Translations under genes and position numbers: made by a program
Assembly (NCBI GenBank): GCA_001599715.1
Contig: BCHU01000011.1
Coordinates: forward strand, 310,001 to 374,000
Direction: 5' to 3'
From: Phaeotremella fagi
Taxonomy: Eukaryota; Basidiomycota; Tremellomycetes; Tremellales; Phaeotremellaceae
DNA: 64,000 bases
The notes under the pieces: model-generated
Seen by the model: only the letters and a program-made list of their open reading frames with translations
The model's database searches: none
Told to the model about the DNA's origin: nothing
In this document: piece by piece, positions 11,875 to 21,847 of the stretch
Layout of the letters: each line of letters starts with the position of its first letter
Position numbering within the stretch: the stretch's first letter is position 1

Positions 11875-12164
11875 TCTTCTTGGTAACTTTTCCGTCGAGC
11901 TTTAATAATTTGGTGGTTTTCGGAAAAGAAATGGTTGTTGGAATTGAAGAAATTGATAGAATTGTCTTACCTTTTTATTCTCGTTTTCCTTGTGAAGAAC
12001 AGCAAAGAAAGGAAGGATCAGGATCAGAGAAAGCAACGTAAGAAGTCATGCAGTACTGCTCAACCAGGATTTTTTTTTTTTGTGGAGCTCAACGTAATCT
12101 CGTGCATATCAACAAAGTACTGTAAATTCATCAAACCTAAAGCAATCTTCTCTCTTTAAACAAA

Positions 12165-12614
12165 TCACCATGAATGACGTCGTATAACCTTGCGAACCTT
12201 TGGTTTTTCATCCTCGCTATCGTCGGAATAGTAAAATCCCTCAACCCAATCATCGTACGATTTTCTATCTGTAACTACAAACCTACAATCCTCAAAATCA
12301 TCGTCTGTCGTCTTCAACGTCTCCGCAAACTCAACGATTCTAGTCGAGAGCTCCTCGTCAAAGACGGGACCTTCATTTTCGATCTTACCGAAATTTTCTT
12401 CTAGCAGGGTTTCGAATTTCTTACTAAGGGTATGTTGTGTGGTGAGAGCTAATGATACATCGTAATTGTGAAAATGTACGAATACAGAGGAAGATTTGTC
12501 TTCGGGTACGGTGAAGATGAGAGGTATTTGGTGTTCAACAATAGTACTCCATCGCTCGAACTGTGTCAAGTATTTGAGCTTGTCCTCGAAGTCTTCGGAT
12601 GTGTCTTGTGACAT
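12165..12614 (-). CDS. Array gene 3: intronless small protein, same family
   Basis: A 149-residue intronless ORF starting at ATG 12614. It has the family plan with TQFERWSTIVEHQIPLIFTV near the N-terminus, a helical charged centre (STRIVEFAETLKTTDDDFED), and the C-terminal element CRFVVTDRKSYDDW. It ends with an acidic/basic tail (SDDSEDEKPKVRK). No membrane segment. The C-terminal (C)-x-F-V-(V/F)-TD element aligns well with array genes 4 and 5. Function unknown. Confidence 0.6.
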   Translation of the reverse strand: MSQDTSEDFEDKLKYLTQFERWSTIVEHQIPLIFTVPEDKSSSVFVHFHNYDVSLALTTQHTLSKKFETLLEENFGKIENEGPVFDEELSTRIVEFAETLKTTDDDFEDCRFVVTDRKSYDDWVEGFYYSDDSEDEKPKVRKVIRRHSW

Positions 12615-13582
12615 TGTGTTGAAATTTGGCGTTTGTTGAATTGACGTGTTGATGGTGTGAAATGGTTTATTGAAATTGGAAAAGTGTGAAAAGATTATTT
12701 CTCGATTTATGAGGTCACGTTCGTGCCAATCATTGACTGACTTTGAAATTCACTTGAACCTTCTACCTTCGTCTGGTTAAAGGAAAGAAGGCAAAAGGTT
12801 TCTTTCATTTGTCCCCTATTCGGTCATCACAACAGAAGTGGCATTAGATCAGATCTTTTGCCACACCCACTTCTCATGGGATGGAGTCGTTTTCTTATGA
12901 CATGAAAGTAACCTTGACGATATTCTACATATGTATGTGTTGTGCTCGATGGATACCCACATAAAGATAACTTCCGACTACATTTTACGCTTTCAAATGT
13001 GTAACAAAGGCCGTGTAGAATCCTTTGTGAGTGGCACAAATGCTGAGGACTAATGTATTTCGGAAGAAATCCCCAATCCATCACACTTATTAATCCGAAA
13101 GAAGACTCGAGATGGCTTCATTTTAATTAAAGTGCTGTCTTCGACAGATGAAGAGAAATAGAAGTTGATAGAGCTTCTGTTTTGCTGAGAATGAGAACTC
13201 ATAATGTCTGGTCTCAACCAAAAACCGCCTGACTGCTTTACTGCCCAGCAGTTTTGCCACACTCAGTCAACAGTCCTTTAACTCATACAGAACCGTAGTT
13301 TTCATACAGACGTTTATGTACTTGTACTGTAGAGTCCTGTATACCTATCCTCACTTTATTTCCAATAAAACAGACAAAAGATATTTCAAGTATGAAACAG
13401 TGATTTCCTTCCACTTGATTATCATTTAGCTTTCGTGCAGATCAATACTATTTCATATCACGTATACACCTTTGGAGAAACTACATATGTATGTACAGTA
13501 TGAAACTACAGTACAGCATTTGTGAATTTACCAACGAAACCTTCTCATAACCTGAACGACAACATGTAAACATAGGTAAAAC
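12615..13582. other. Array spacer 3 (968 bases)
   Basis: This is the longest spacer in the array. It contains GTACTGTA at 13324-13331, GTACAGTA at 13493-13500 and TACAGTAC at 13507-13514, together with TATGTATGTAC. Two minus-strand frames (12827-13084, 13050-13262) overlap each other and show no family features. A decayed paralogue cannot be ruled out, but I see no support for one. Confidence 0.4.
13493..13514. promoter_or_regulatory. Paired TAC palindromes downstream of array gene 4
   Basis: GTACAGTA and TACAGTAC lie 6 bases apart, just beyond the 3' end of array gene 4 (a minus-strand gene ending at 13583). This is the densest pair in the array apart from 14214-14226. Function inferred only from recurrence. 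Confidence 0.35.
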
Positions 13583-14053
13583 CTAACTACCAGCTGAAGT
13601 CTTACCTCCCTTATCTTCAATATTAGAAATAATAAAGTCTCTCCGAAAAACACCAGGAGCAGAAATTTTCCCCAAGAATAGTTCATGTGTCTTGGTATCA
13701 GTAGTGGAGAAATGACATTGTCGCAGAAAATCAGAACCATTTGATTTAAGTTGTTCCCCAAAGAGAAAAATCTGCATTCTAAACTCCTCTAAACTGATCT
13801 CACCATTTTCTAGTATAGCAGAAGTTTGTTGATCTAGCAGTGATTCGTATTCTGTATGAACGGCTTCGCTGAAGCGTCTGTTTACTTCGACCTCTGAAGG
13901 GAAGTTTGTTTTGAGTGGGTTGTAGATTCGGAATTGTGGTTTTGAGAGATTGTCGACCATGGTGAGAACGAGGGTTTCTCTCTCGATCAACAATTTTCTC
14001 CAGCTCGAAAATAATTCTTCCTCGGTGAAGTTTGGATCTTGCGATTGGGACAT
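13583..14053 (-). CDS. Array gene 4: intronless small protein, same family
   Basis: A 156-residue intronless gene. I take the ATG at 14053 (MSQSQDPNF), since the frame above it has no ATG. Family plan: acidic start, EEELFSSWRKLLIERETLVLT, a charged helix (EAVHTEYESLLDQQTS), and the C-terminal element CHFSTTDTKTHELF followed by a basic end. The N-terminal ELF--W match with genes 1 and 2 is clear. No signal peptide. Function unknown. Confidence 0.6.
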   Translation of the reverse strand: MSQSQDPNFTEEELFSSWRKLLIERETLVLTMVDNLSKPQFRIYNPLKTNFPSEVEVNRRFSEAVHTEYESLLDQQTSAILENGEISLEEFRMQIFLFGEQLKSNGSDFLRQCHFSTTDTKTHELFLGKISAPGVFRRDFIISNIEDKGGKTSAGS

Positions 14054-14436
14054 GATACCTTGATGTTTTGTGGAAAGGATACAGTGTGAACAGCTTACTG
14101 TATTGTGTAGGTCTATCAATATTTAGAATCAATTTGGACTACTGTGGTCTTCCGAAGGCAAATATCGGTGGTCCTTCTAGAGTCCTTCTGGACTTCGGGA
14201 AAATATCATAGCAGTACAGTACAGTAGTAACGACGAAAACAGAGAAAAAGTAGGTTTTGGAAGCCTCTGGTTGGGGTTTTCAACGTGGTATTGAGGTGCT
14301 ATTGACTTTCAGAAGTGAATGATTTTATTGTTTTCAACAATGACATCTGTTAACTTATGCCTGAATCATTCCTATCAAACTAAATATGTATTCATGCATT
14401 GTCATCCTTATATCTGAGCCATTCCTCTCCTTAATC
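14054..14436. other. Array spacer 4
   Basis: A 383-base spacer between array genes 4 and 5. Its main feature is the overlapping repeat GTACAGTACAGTA at 14214-14226. An imperfect inverted pair around 14170-14196 (GTCCTTCTAGAGTCCTTCT) contains a direct repeat of GTCCTTCT. Confidence 0.4.
14214..14226. promoter_or_regulatory. Overlapping TAC palindrome (GTACAGTACAGTA)
   Basis: Two overlapping copies of GTACAGTA about 160 bases upstream of array gene 4. This is the most complete copy of the recurring spacer word in the window. Confidence 0.35.
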
Positions 14437-14904
14437 TCAAGCCCTCTCAATCTCAAAAACACTTCCGTCTTCGCGCATACCTGTTATACTTGCTGTCTGA
14501 GTACAACGTTGAAAGAATCTATCTTGCATTGTCTGATCAGTGAAAACAAAATGACAACCAGGGAATTTCGATGACAACTTTTCAGTTGCATATGAGGACA
14601 TCTTTGAGTTCAAAGATTTCAAAGCGGAATTCAAACCATCAAGTTCTAGTTCTGTCTCGATATCTCGTTGAATTTTCTTTCGTTCCATCTCCAAATGAGA
14701 CATAATTAGATTTCCCAGAGCTAAAGTTCCCCCCAAGACATCTACTGTACCGTAGTGGTATGGTCGAGTTTCTAATTGTATTTTGATCTCTGAATCTACC
14801 TCTACGATATCGGTTGTTGTGATGACAAGAATACTTTTGCCTTTGTTGACGATGCTCATCCAAGATTCGATGAGGTCGAGTTCGTTGGCCGTTTCTGAAG
14901 ACAT
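14437..14904 (-). CDS. Array gene 5: intronless small protein, same family
   Basis: A 155-residue intronless gene starting at ATG 14904 (MSSETANELD). Family plan: ELDLIESWMSIVNKGKSILV, then an acidic strand, a long charged helix (SHLEMERKKIQRDIETELEL), and the C-terminal element CHFVFTDQTMQDRFF. GKS-ILV recalls a P-loop end, but the required G-x4-GK[ST] pattern is absent, so I do not call nucleotide binding. GTGGCAAA lies 37 bases upstream, as for gene 1. Function unknown. Confidence 0.6.
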   Translation of the reverse strand: MSSETANELDLIESWMSIVNKGKSILVITTTDIVEVDSEIKIQLETRPYHYGTVDVLGGTLALGNLIMSHLEMERKKIQRDIETELELDGLNSALKSLNSKMSSYATEKLSSKFPGCHFVFTDQTMQDRFFQRCTQTASITGMREDGSVFEIERA

Positions 14905-15235
14905 TGGGGGCTTTCGTTGTTGATTGGAGCAATAAGTTGTGTGGCAAAAAGTCAAACGTCTGAACAGTACTCGTACATATCAGTCTTGTACGACAATATG
15001 TCCCTTGGAAGACTCGTGCAAGGAATGCCATCAAAGGATTTCATACAGGACTAGATGACGAATCGTCACGTTCGTTGATCGTACCTTTGATTTGCAGAGT
15101 CCGAGTCTGACTCGATATTCGCGTAGACAGATGTTCCGTATGTATACTCAAAGTGTCCACAGTGGCGAATTCAAAACACCAGAGATTCATTGTCATGCTA
15201 CCGATCAACATAAATGTACACCTCCTCTTCGACAC
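14905..15235. other. Array spacer 5
   Basis: A 331-base spacer holding GTGGCAAA at 14941-14948, then ACAGTACTCGTAC from about 14964. Antisense and overlapping frames here have no recognisable content. Confidence 0.4.
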
Positions 15236-15667
15236 TTACAAAGCCGTCTCAATATCCCCGATCGAGTTTAGCGCTGAGCTCAATCTCTCAATAACCGCCT
15301 TATGAGTCTTAGATTGAGTAAAAACATAATCATAAGGCTCAGTTGATTGAGCCTCAACCCAATTCTTCCCAAACGTGTTCAACATTTCCCACATTACCCC
15401 TCCAGTGATCCCCGACAGAGTCTCGTCCTTCCTAATTCTCTCCAATTCATCAACATAGGCAGCGTCCATCATCGCATTCGACTTTCCAGAGGTAACATAG
15501 TCGGCCAGAGATTTTGAGTTACCACCGGAGTAAGTAAAAACGTCCATTTTGGACCATCCTACGCCAGTCCTAGAGCGAACAGCTACAACGAGAGGTTTAC
15601 CAGTGTTGTAGCTGGATTTGAGGGATTCGATAAGTTGAGTATCATCTGCAAAAAGACTTTCGGTCAT
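15236..15667 (-). CDS. Array gene 6: intronless small protein, same family (divergent)
   Basis: A 143-residue intronless ORF starting at ATG 15667. It is the most divergent member. DTQLIESLKSSYNTGKPLVVAV lacks the Trp but keeps the L-I-E-S opening of gene 5 and the GK-hydrophobic strand. The middle is helical, and the C-terminal element is YDYVFTQSKTHKAVI (TQ in place of TD). The recurring GTACAGTA word sits at 15669-15676, directly against the start codon. No signal peptide. Function unknown. Confidence 0.6.
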   Translation of the reverse strand: MTESLFADDTQLIESLKSSYNTGKPLVVAVRSRTGVGWSKMDVFTYSGGNSKSLADYVTSGKSNAMMDAAYVDELERIRKDETLSGITGGVMWEMLNTFGKNWVEAQSTEPYDYVFTQSKTHKAVIERLSSALNSIGDIETAL

Positions 15668-16027
15668 TGTACAGTATTATGTCTGAGGATGAGGGAAGAA
15701 ATTGTATAAGAACAGAAAGAAGAGGGGGAATCACTTTCTTCCGCTTCAAATAGATTATTTAGTGAAAGGGTTAAGAGAAGGCGAATACAGCGAAAAAGGA
15801 GTTCTGCGCCTCATAGAAAGACTGGCCACTGCTCATCATTGAGGCCGTTATGTATGTTTCCATATCAGTACTGCACTGTACTTGTACATCGTAACTGTTG
15901 ATACAACAAATCTATAATACAACTCTAGAAAACGAGCAGATCCAAAAAAATATTAAAATTCCCGATACCCAAAACCCAAAATAATAAAATCCAAGTACAA
16001 GAAAGTAAAAAGAAAAAACGACCACTT
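15668..16027. other. Spacer between the array and the kinase gene
   Basis: A 360-base spacer containing GTACAGTA at 15669-15676, CAGTACTG at 15866-15873 and CTGTACTTGTAC from about 15876. It marks the far edge of the array. Confidence 0.4.
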
Positions 16028-19000
16028 TCACCTGCCATCAGCACCCAAGCCCACACCCAAAGCATCCCAAACATCCAAAACCTCTTCAGCGGTAGGCCGT
16101 AAATGAGCCAAAGGATCCAACATCCCCCTGATAACACTTCTAACATCCTCATCCAAACGTTCACTGCCGTCAAGGAACAACATTGATGGTGAACCGTCAT
16201 CGTAATGTGTATAAATATCTGCCGCTGGCGCGGGCGCGGTGGTGGTAGTGGTGGAAGATATCAAATTATGTTTGATGGTCAGGTCGTTATCAGAAATAGG
16301 AGAAATTGGTGAAGTCGGATTCGAATTTGATACGGATATAGAAGATCGTCTCGAAACGTCAGTGTTCCCACTTCCATTCCTGATTCTGACGTTTAACGAA
16401 TTGTGAGCGAAGCCTGAACCTGAACCAGGTGTTGGTGAGATTGGCCATTCCTCATCATCAATTAACAACAACGATACTGGATCCAGTGTACCACCAGACG
16501 ACATGACACTTGAAACGCTGCCCATTCTTTTAATCCAGTTGGCCCAGAGTTTAACACCAGCCGGGGATTGTGAACTATTCGCTCCATCAACGATTTCCTC
16601 TGACGCACGAACGGATTCTGCTGAAGCCATCCTTGATAATCGTGGTCGTTGTGAGAGTGACAGATTAGAAGTGTTCGTTGGTGAAGTGGACAAGTTGTCG
16701 TTGGTGGTCGGTTTACCTTGATTGGAAATCATCGGTACTCGTAACGAACCACCACGTCTCACACCGGAATTTTCAGAAGTTTCCTGTGCCCTCCAAGCTG
16801 AGGGGTAAGGACTACCACTAACGCTTTCACTGAACCCGACCCCTGCACCGATACGTGCCAGTCTTTCTCTTTCTTCATAAACCCATAAACCACCTTTTCG
16901 GACGTGATGCATCATCTCAACTGTTCGACTTCCACGGAATGGTTCACGACCCGTGAGACATTGGTAGAGAGTCGCGCCGAGTGCGAAAATGTCAACTGGG
17001 AAGGAGAATGATTGAGTTGGATCTACTAGTTCAGGTGGTGAGAATGGTAGGGTTCCCAATCCTAGACCATCGGTCGGTGGGTGAGAAGGATGAATCAAAA
17101 GTGAAGAACCGAAATCTGATAATCGAAGATGCAAGTCGGTGGTAAGCTAAAACAGTCAGCAGGTCGTTCCCTAGCAGGCACTTACCAGTAAGTTCCCAGG
17201 TTTGACATCAGCATGAACGACTCCCTTTCCATGAACCCAAGCAAGAGCTTCAACGCTCTCTCTGGCCCATCTTTCCCACATGTCTCTGCCGACCAAACCA
17301 GGACTTGTCCTCAATAACCGATCCAACGTGCCCAACGGCGCGTGTTCCAATAAAAGTACCAAACGGGACAGCGAGGGTTGGGCAGGAGTCAAGATCTCCG
17401 CTCGAGCAGCTTGACCTAGTGATGGTAAAGATGGATATGAGGTTAAAGTAGCCGAAGGTCTTCTTTCAGAATTTAGCTTCAGTTCCTGAGGATATTTCTC
17501 GCTTATGATCGATGAAGATCTTTGTCGATGTTCTGATAATCGACGTTCAGTGACTGCACCACCATTCGTCACTGCATCAGAAACAGATCGACTGTGACTT
17601 CCTGAACCAGGTGTTAAATCTTGAGATCCGATCCTAGCCCTTCCAGTGACACTTGTACTCTCGTCCCAATCCTCCTTGACAGCTATGAGTTTGATCACAT
17701 AAACACTTCCCTTGGGTTTGACCAAAGTACGATTCTTTCGACGAGGAGTGGTTTCGATATCCATGTCTGACCCATCTTTCTGATCACTCTCTTTATTGAT
17801 AGGATATCTGAGCGGTGACGAAGCTCTAGATCTCGATTTTCGTTCCGAAGCTAACGGTCTAAGGCCTACTTTGGGTGATGTAGAAGGAGCGATCCCACTT
17901 AGACGATTCAAGAAGAAAGCCTCTCTCAACCCCATGGTTTGAGATTCCCTATCCGCAGCTAACCGTTTAGCAGCACATAAAGTCCAAGAAGAACCTTCCC
18001 CATTTTCCTCATCCGATGAATATCTTTCAGGTGAAGTCGTTCTTGCACCGAGTATCTCTCTACCTTTTCCCTTTGATTCCCCCGCCTTGTGAGCGCTCTT
18101 TTGAAGTTTCTTGTAGGACGCCAAGTAGACTTTAGCATATCTACCTTCTCCAAGTAAGTATGTTGAGTTAGGAGCCAGACGTAATTCTATGTTTTCCGAC
18201 GAAGGTGGTAGAGGTGGTTGCCAGCTTGGAAATTGATCTGACGTCGAAGGTGGAAGTGAAGGTGATGAATGGAGTGGTGAAAGAGGGTCATCGTGTGATT
18301 GATCGTTGTGGTTGGAACTCCGGTACGTGCTTGTAACAGCCCTTTGTCTACTTGGTGCACGATTCGCAAAAGTTGCAGATGGATCCAACGGTGATGGTGG
18401 CACTCGATTCCTCAGACTTGAAGCACGAGACAAAGATAATGGTGAAGGTGCCCAAGAAGCTGTACCTGTATGTGCAGGTGGTAAAGTAGATTGTAATCTT
18501 GGTGCAGGTGGTGGAGTGACAGTAGCCAAAGTGGAAAGATCGAAAAATGATGACGTCCTCGAAGATGACGCCTCGACACTGTTTATCAAAGGAGAGAGAC
18601 TCGGTGTATGACTAGAAGTCGAGGGTGAGTTTGAAGATGACAGTTGACTGGTATCGAATGAAGCTCTAGTGACTTGTTGAGCTTGACTTGAAGATGATGG
18701 AGGTGTATCCCACGAAGCCCTCGTATATCGTTGACCAACATACGGTGAATGAGCTCTTGAAGAAGGTTCAGAACTTGGTACCAAATCTGAATTCTCTCTA
18801 CCACGTTCGACATTTTCACCAGTTAAAAACAACTCTTTCCCAAGTAAACTACTCCCTCGACGTCTTGCTATCGGTGGTAAAGTGGTGTCCACACTCACTG
18901 CCATGGGTTTCGGAGGCAAGATTTCAGGTTTCCAACTAACGGTGAATAAATCATTTCTGGATGATGAAGGTGAGACTGGTCGATAGATAGGAGGAGGTGT

Positions 19001-19093
19001 CAATTGATTTGGAACCAGTAAGGAAGTTGGAAGTAGATCCAGACGAGGGGTATGCGGTGGAGAGGTGTTTGTTGGTGGTTTTGTTATTGACAT
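16028..19093 (-). CDS. Large Ser/Thr protein kinase with HAD catalytic-loop motif
   Basis: Two exons (19093-17186, 17146-16028) give 1,008 residues. Residues 1-310 are Ser/Pro/Thr-rich and probably disordered. The kinase domain starts at about 311 with the glycine loop LGEGRYAKVYLA. The beta-3 lysine is in CAAKRL near 372. A long insertion of roughly 200 disordered residues follows. The catalytic loop is VVHADVKPGNLL near 626, where HAD replaces HRD. LSDFGSS is near 646 and SPPELVD serves as the APE motif. A second large insertion splits the C-lobe before the final helices (DVRSVIRGMLDP). The essential K, D and DFG residues are kept, so activity is expected. The missing Arg suggests no activation-loop phosphorylation switch. 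I cannot assign it to a named kinase. Confidence 0.8.
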
Positions 19094-20712
19094 GATGATG
19101 GGATTGGGACTATTGACAGTCCATATGTCCTGTGCTTGGGGTGATCCGATTGAAAGATGTTCGATGTGTAAGTATGATTATCGCATCATGGAGGACGGTC
19201 GATATCAAGTCGATTCTTATCTAAACTCGTTCTTTTGTGTACTGAACAAGGGGTGAATCCACGGGAATCGGGATTAGTGAATTGTGTCTTGTGTCAGAGT
19301 GAGACTGTTGGGGGTTGGGTAAGAGATACTAGGTGTACAACAGGATGATATTATTAAGTATAATATTGAATATAAATGTTAAGAGTAGATTAGATACCTA
19401 CTACCTTTCCATTTAAGTTTAATCAGGATGTTGTTTTCAATTAAATTACCCGATTAGGTAATTTGGTACTGTTATTGTACCCACACCTTTGGTGATGGTC
19501 GTACCTCAATCAATGCGCTTGGTTGGTTGGTTTGTTTGCTTGCTTGTAGGGTGCTTTCTATCTCTAATCTCATATCTATCTACGTAGGCCATGTAGGATG
19601 TAGCCAATGCTATCTTATACAAACTTTCAGCCCAAGATTCTGTCGGTCTCTTTCTCGAATACATGCAAATTCTTGAATCAAGATTTTTACCTTACTTTCA
19701 TACCGGATCGCCGGAATTTGTTAGTGCGGTTCAGCCAGAAATCAGATATTCCGACGATGCCAATTTGGTCGGAAATACGTATAGAAGATGTAAAAATCAT
19801 TGAGGTCCCCTATAATTGAGGTTCGAGTCGTCGTGAAAGACTTCATACAGTACCGTGCGTCGAGATTCTACTAGAATGACGTTGAAGATAAAATAGCGAC
19901 GAGAACTTCGTAAAGTCAGTAATAGCCTCCGAAAGTTGGTCGAGTTCAATTTTGATAGCCCAGTCAGTCTCTTGGTGCGGGAAATACTGGGGGTAAGCGT
20001 GACTGCATTGAGTGTGATCGTCCTATGATTTGCTTTATGTTTGACGGTATGAACATACTGTACATTGTGCAAAGCCTACATAGCGGTTTGTATTGACATC
20101 AATCGTCTTGAAGAAGAGCTGGCTAGAGCTCAAGCTATGGGACGATATTGAAGCATGAGAGACGACTGCAGCACTGCTGAGGGAAAGTATACTCAAAACT
20201 GGTGCCTGTCACAGTGGAGAGATCATCCACGATCAAGTACTACCTTAAACTGGTCTAATATTATCAACGACACACAGTCTGAGAAGCATCAATCTGCGAA
20301 CAACAGTGATATCAGTCCTGCACAAGAAACTCCATAAATCTGCATTCCGTTACAGAACAACAGCCCCCCATAGCCCTCATAGCCATCCATTTCTCTACAA
20401 CCCCCCATTTCCTCACTCTCACCTCTCAATTCAAGCTCCCCACCCCTCACACAAAAGAACAACGTCGTAAAGACGTCATTGAACACCTGAAACTTCATGG
20501 CACTGCCACAATTTTGAGCTTGCAAACGACCGATATATTTCCTCCTTTCTGATGCTTGTTGAATGGATTGTTTCGTTCCATTGACTGGCCAAAAGAAGGC
20601 AAGAAAAGCACATATAAATAAGCAGAAATTTTCTGGTTTATCTCTCTTTCTTACAACCAACTTTCAAATTTGAAACTTTCAAATATCAATTCAACAAAGT
20701 CAAACTTGAACA
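19094..20712. other. Intergenic, 1.6 kb
   Basis: This spacer holds the kinase promoter and the promoter of the small gene at 20713. It contains a GGTTGGTTGGTTTGTTTGC-like tetranucleotide run near 19520 and TAC words (CATACAGTACCGTG near 19845, CATACTGTACATTG near 20053). A motif CTTCATGGCACTGCCACA lies at 20493-20510, and a TATA-like ATATAAATAAG is near 20610. A 123-codon minus frame at 20289-20660 has no ATG at its head and overlaps this promoter, so it is not called. Confidence 0.4.
20493..20510. promoter_or_regulatory. Shared 18-base element upstream of small gene A
   Basis: CTTCATGGCACTGCCACA matches 15 of 18 bases with the element at 21452-21469. Each lies upstream of one of the two small two-exon genes (about 200 and 380 bases before the start). 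It may be a shared regulatory site or a trace of duplication. Confidence 0.3.
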
Positions 20713-21209
20713 ATGTCCAAGCCAGAACAACAACAACCAGAACAACCACAAAGTTGTGAAGCCGCCACCAATGCTACTCAAACCGCCTTATTCGATTCTC
20801 TCCCTAAAAATATTCAAGATGCTATCATGAAAGCACAGCCACAACAAACACAGAGCTTAGACAGAAGTCAAGAGGTTCATAACGCCATGTCTGCATGGAT
20901 CAAAGAGACTGCAGAACCGTGAGTGGCTTTGTTTGTTTAGAGTTTCTCCATTCGGGTCAGCGTCTAATGTATAAGTACAGGATATGGTACCATGGGGGTT
21001 ATGTTAATCCTTCTCAAGTCGATCGTTTGTTCAGTCTTTCCAAAACTTCCACAACCGAAGCCGAAACCAATCAAACCAACACTCAAACCGGCACTCAACC
21101 CGATACTCAAACCAACACTCAAACCGACACTCACACCGAGTCTACTCAACCATCTGAGGCTGCTGAGTCTGCTGAGTCTGTTGAAGCTACTGAGCCAGAA
21201 GGCAAGTGA
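20713..21209 (+). CDS. Small Gln/Thr-rich protein (small gene A)
   Basis: Two exons (20713-20918, 20981-21209) joined in phase 2 give 144 residues. The N-terminus is Gln/Pro-rich (EQQQPEQPQ). The middle is a short helical region (LFDSLPKNIQDAIMKA, then VHNAMSAWIKETAEP), and IWYHGGYVNPSQVDRLFSL follows the junction. The C-terminus is a Thr-Gln repeat encoded by a 12-base tandem repeat, then an acidic end. No signal peptide. A TATA-like box lies about 100 bases upstream. It has the same exon architecture as the next gene (first exon 206 versus 203 nt, phase-2 intron). Function unknown. Confidence 0.55.
21072..21143 (+). repeat. 12-base coding minisatellite, six units
   Basis: Six consecutive 12-base units near the consensus CAAACCAACACT encode QTNT, QTGT, QPDT, QTNT, QTDT and HTES. 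It lies inside the second exon of small gene A. Copy number in such in-frame repeats often varies between strains. Confidence 0.75.
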
Positions 21210-21847
21210 GCCTGGTGGGGCTAAAGCACAAAGGTGATGGTTATTATAAGACAGAAAGGGAGTTTTTATTTGAAAGGAGGAGAGTATTTGTAGTTTTCAG
21301 ATAGTTATCTTGTATGATTGAGATGAATGATGGTGGATGGAGCTGCAGCTGTTCAACACAGAGCATAGTCATAGTGATGTCCCTCATAGTCATTCTCCAG
21401 AGAGAAGTCCACTCGACATCAACGTTAGGAAACGTTAACAGAAACTCATACCTCCATGGCGCTGCCACTTGTCTACCGCGCTGCGTTTCAACTGAAAGGG
21501 TCGTGACGTGGTAAAGAGAATGAAAGCAAGGACGACAGTCCTGTGTTTTTTTAAAACATGAATTGTGACCCTTCCTTTACTCTCCGTCATAATAAATTCA
21601 ACACACTAGTTCTCAACAAAAGAGTTTATGATGATAACATCAATGGTAGTTATCCATTTTACTAGGGTTTCTCAAAGGATTTCGTCAACGATCCATTCAT
21701 AAGTGAATCGACCAAGGATGACCAAAATGTTTTACTTTATTTGGAAAATACAAGTACATATATGAGTTAAAGCGTACATTAACTGACTCTCATTTCCAAT
21801 TAATCAATCAACTTTCTTTGGTTATACCACGAAAAAGTGAAACAATC
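21210..21847. other. Intergenic between the two small genes
   Basis: A 638-base spacer. It contains the element CTCCATGGCGCTGCCACT (21452-21469), similar to that at 20493-20510, and a duplicated AACGTTA(G/A) word near 21421-21438. No gene is called. Confidence 0.4.
21452..21469. promoter_or_regulatory. Shared 18-base element upstream of small gene B
   Basis: CTCCATGGCGCTGCCACT is the partner of the 20493-20510 element, differing at three positions. Confidence 0.3.

Noticed and set aside
14800..14850. P-loop NTPase in array gene 5 (GKS-ILV)
   Set aside because: The G-x4-GK[ST] spacing is missing.
20289..20660. 123-codon minus-strand frame with hydrophobic start
   Set aside because: It begins at TTG, not ATG, and overlaps the TATA-like promoter of small gene A.
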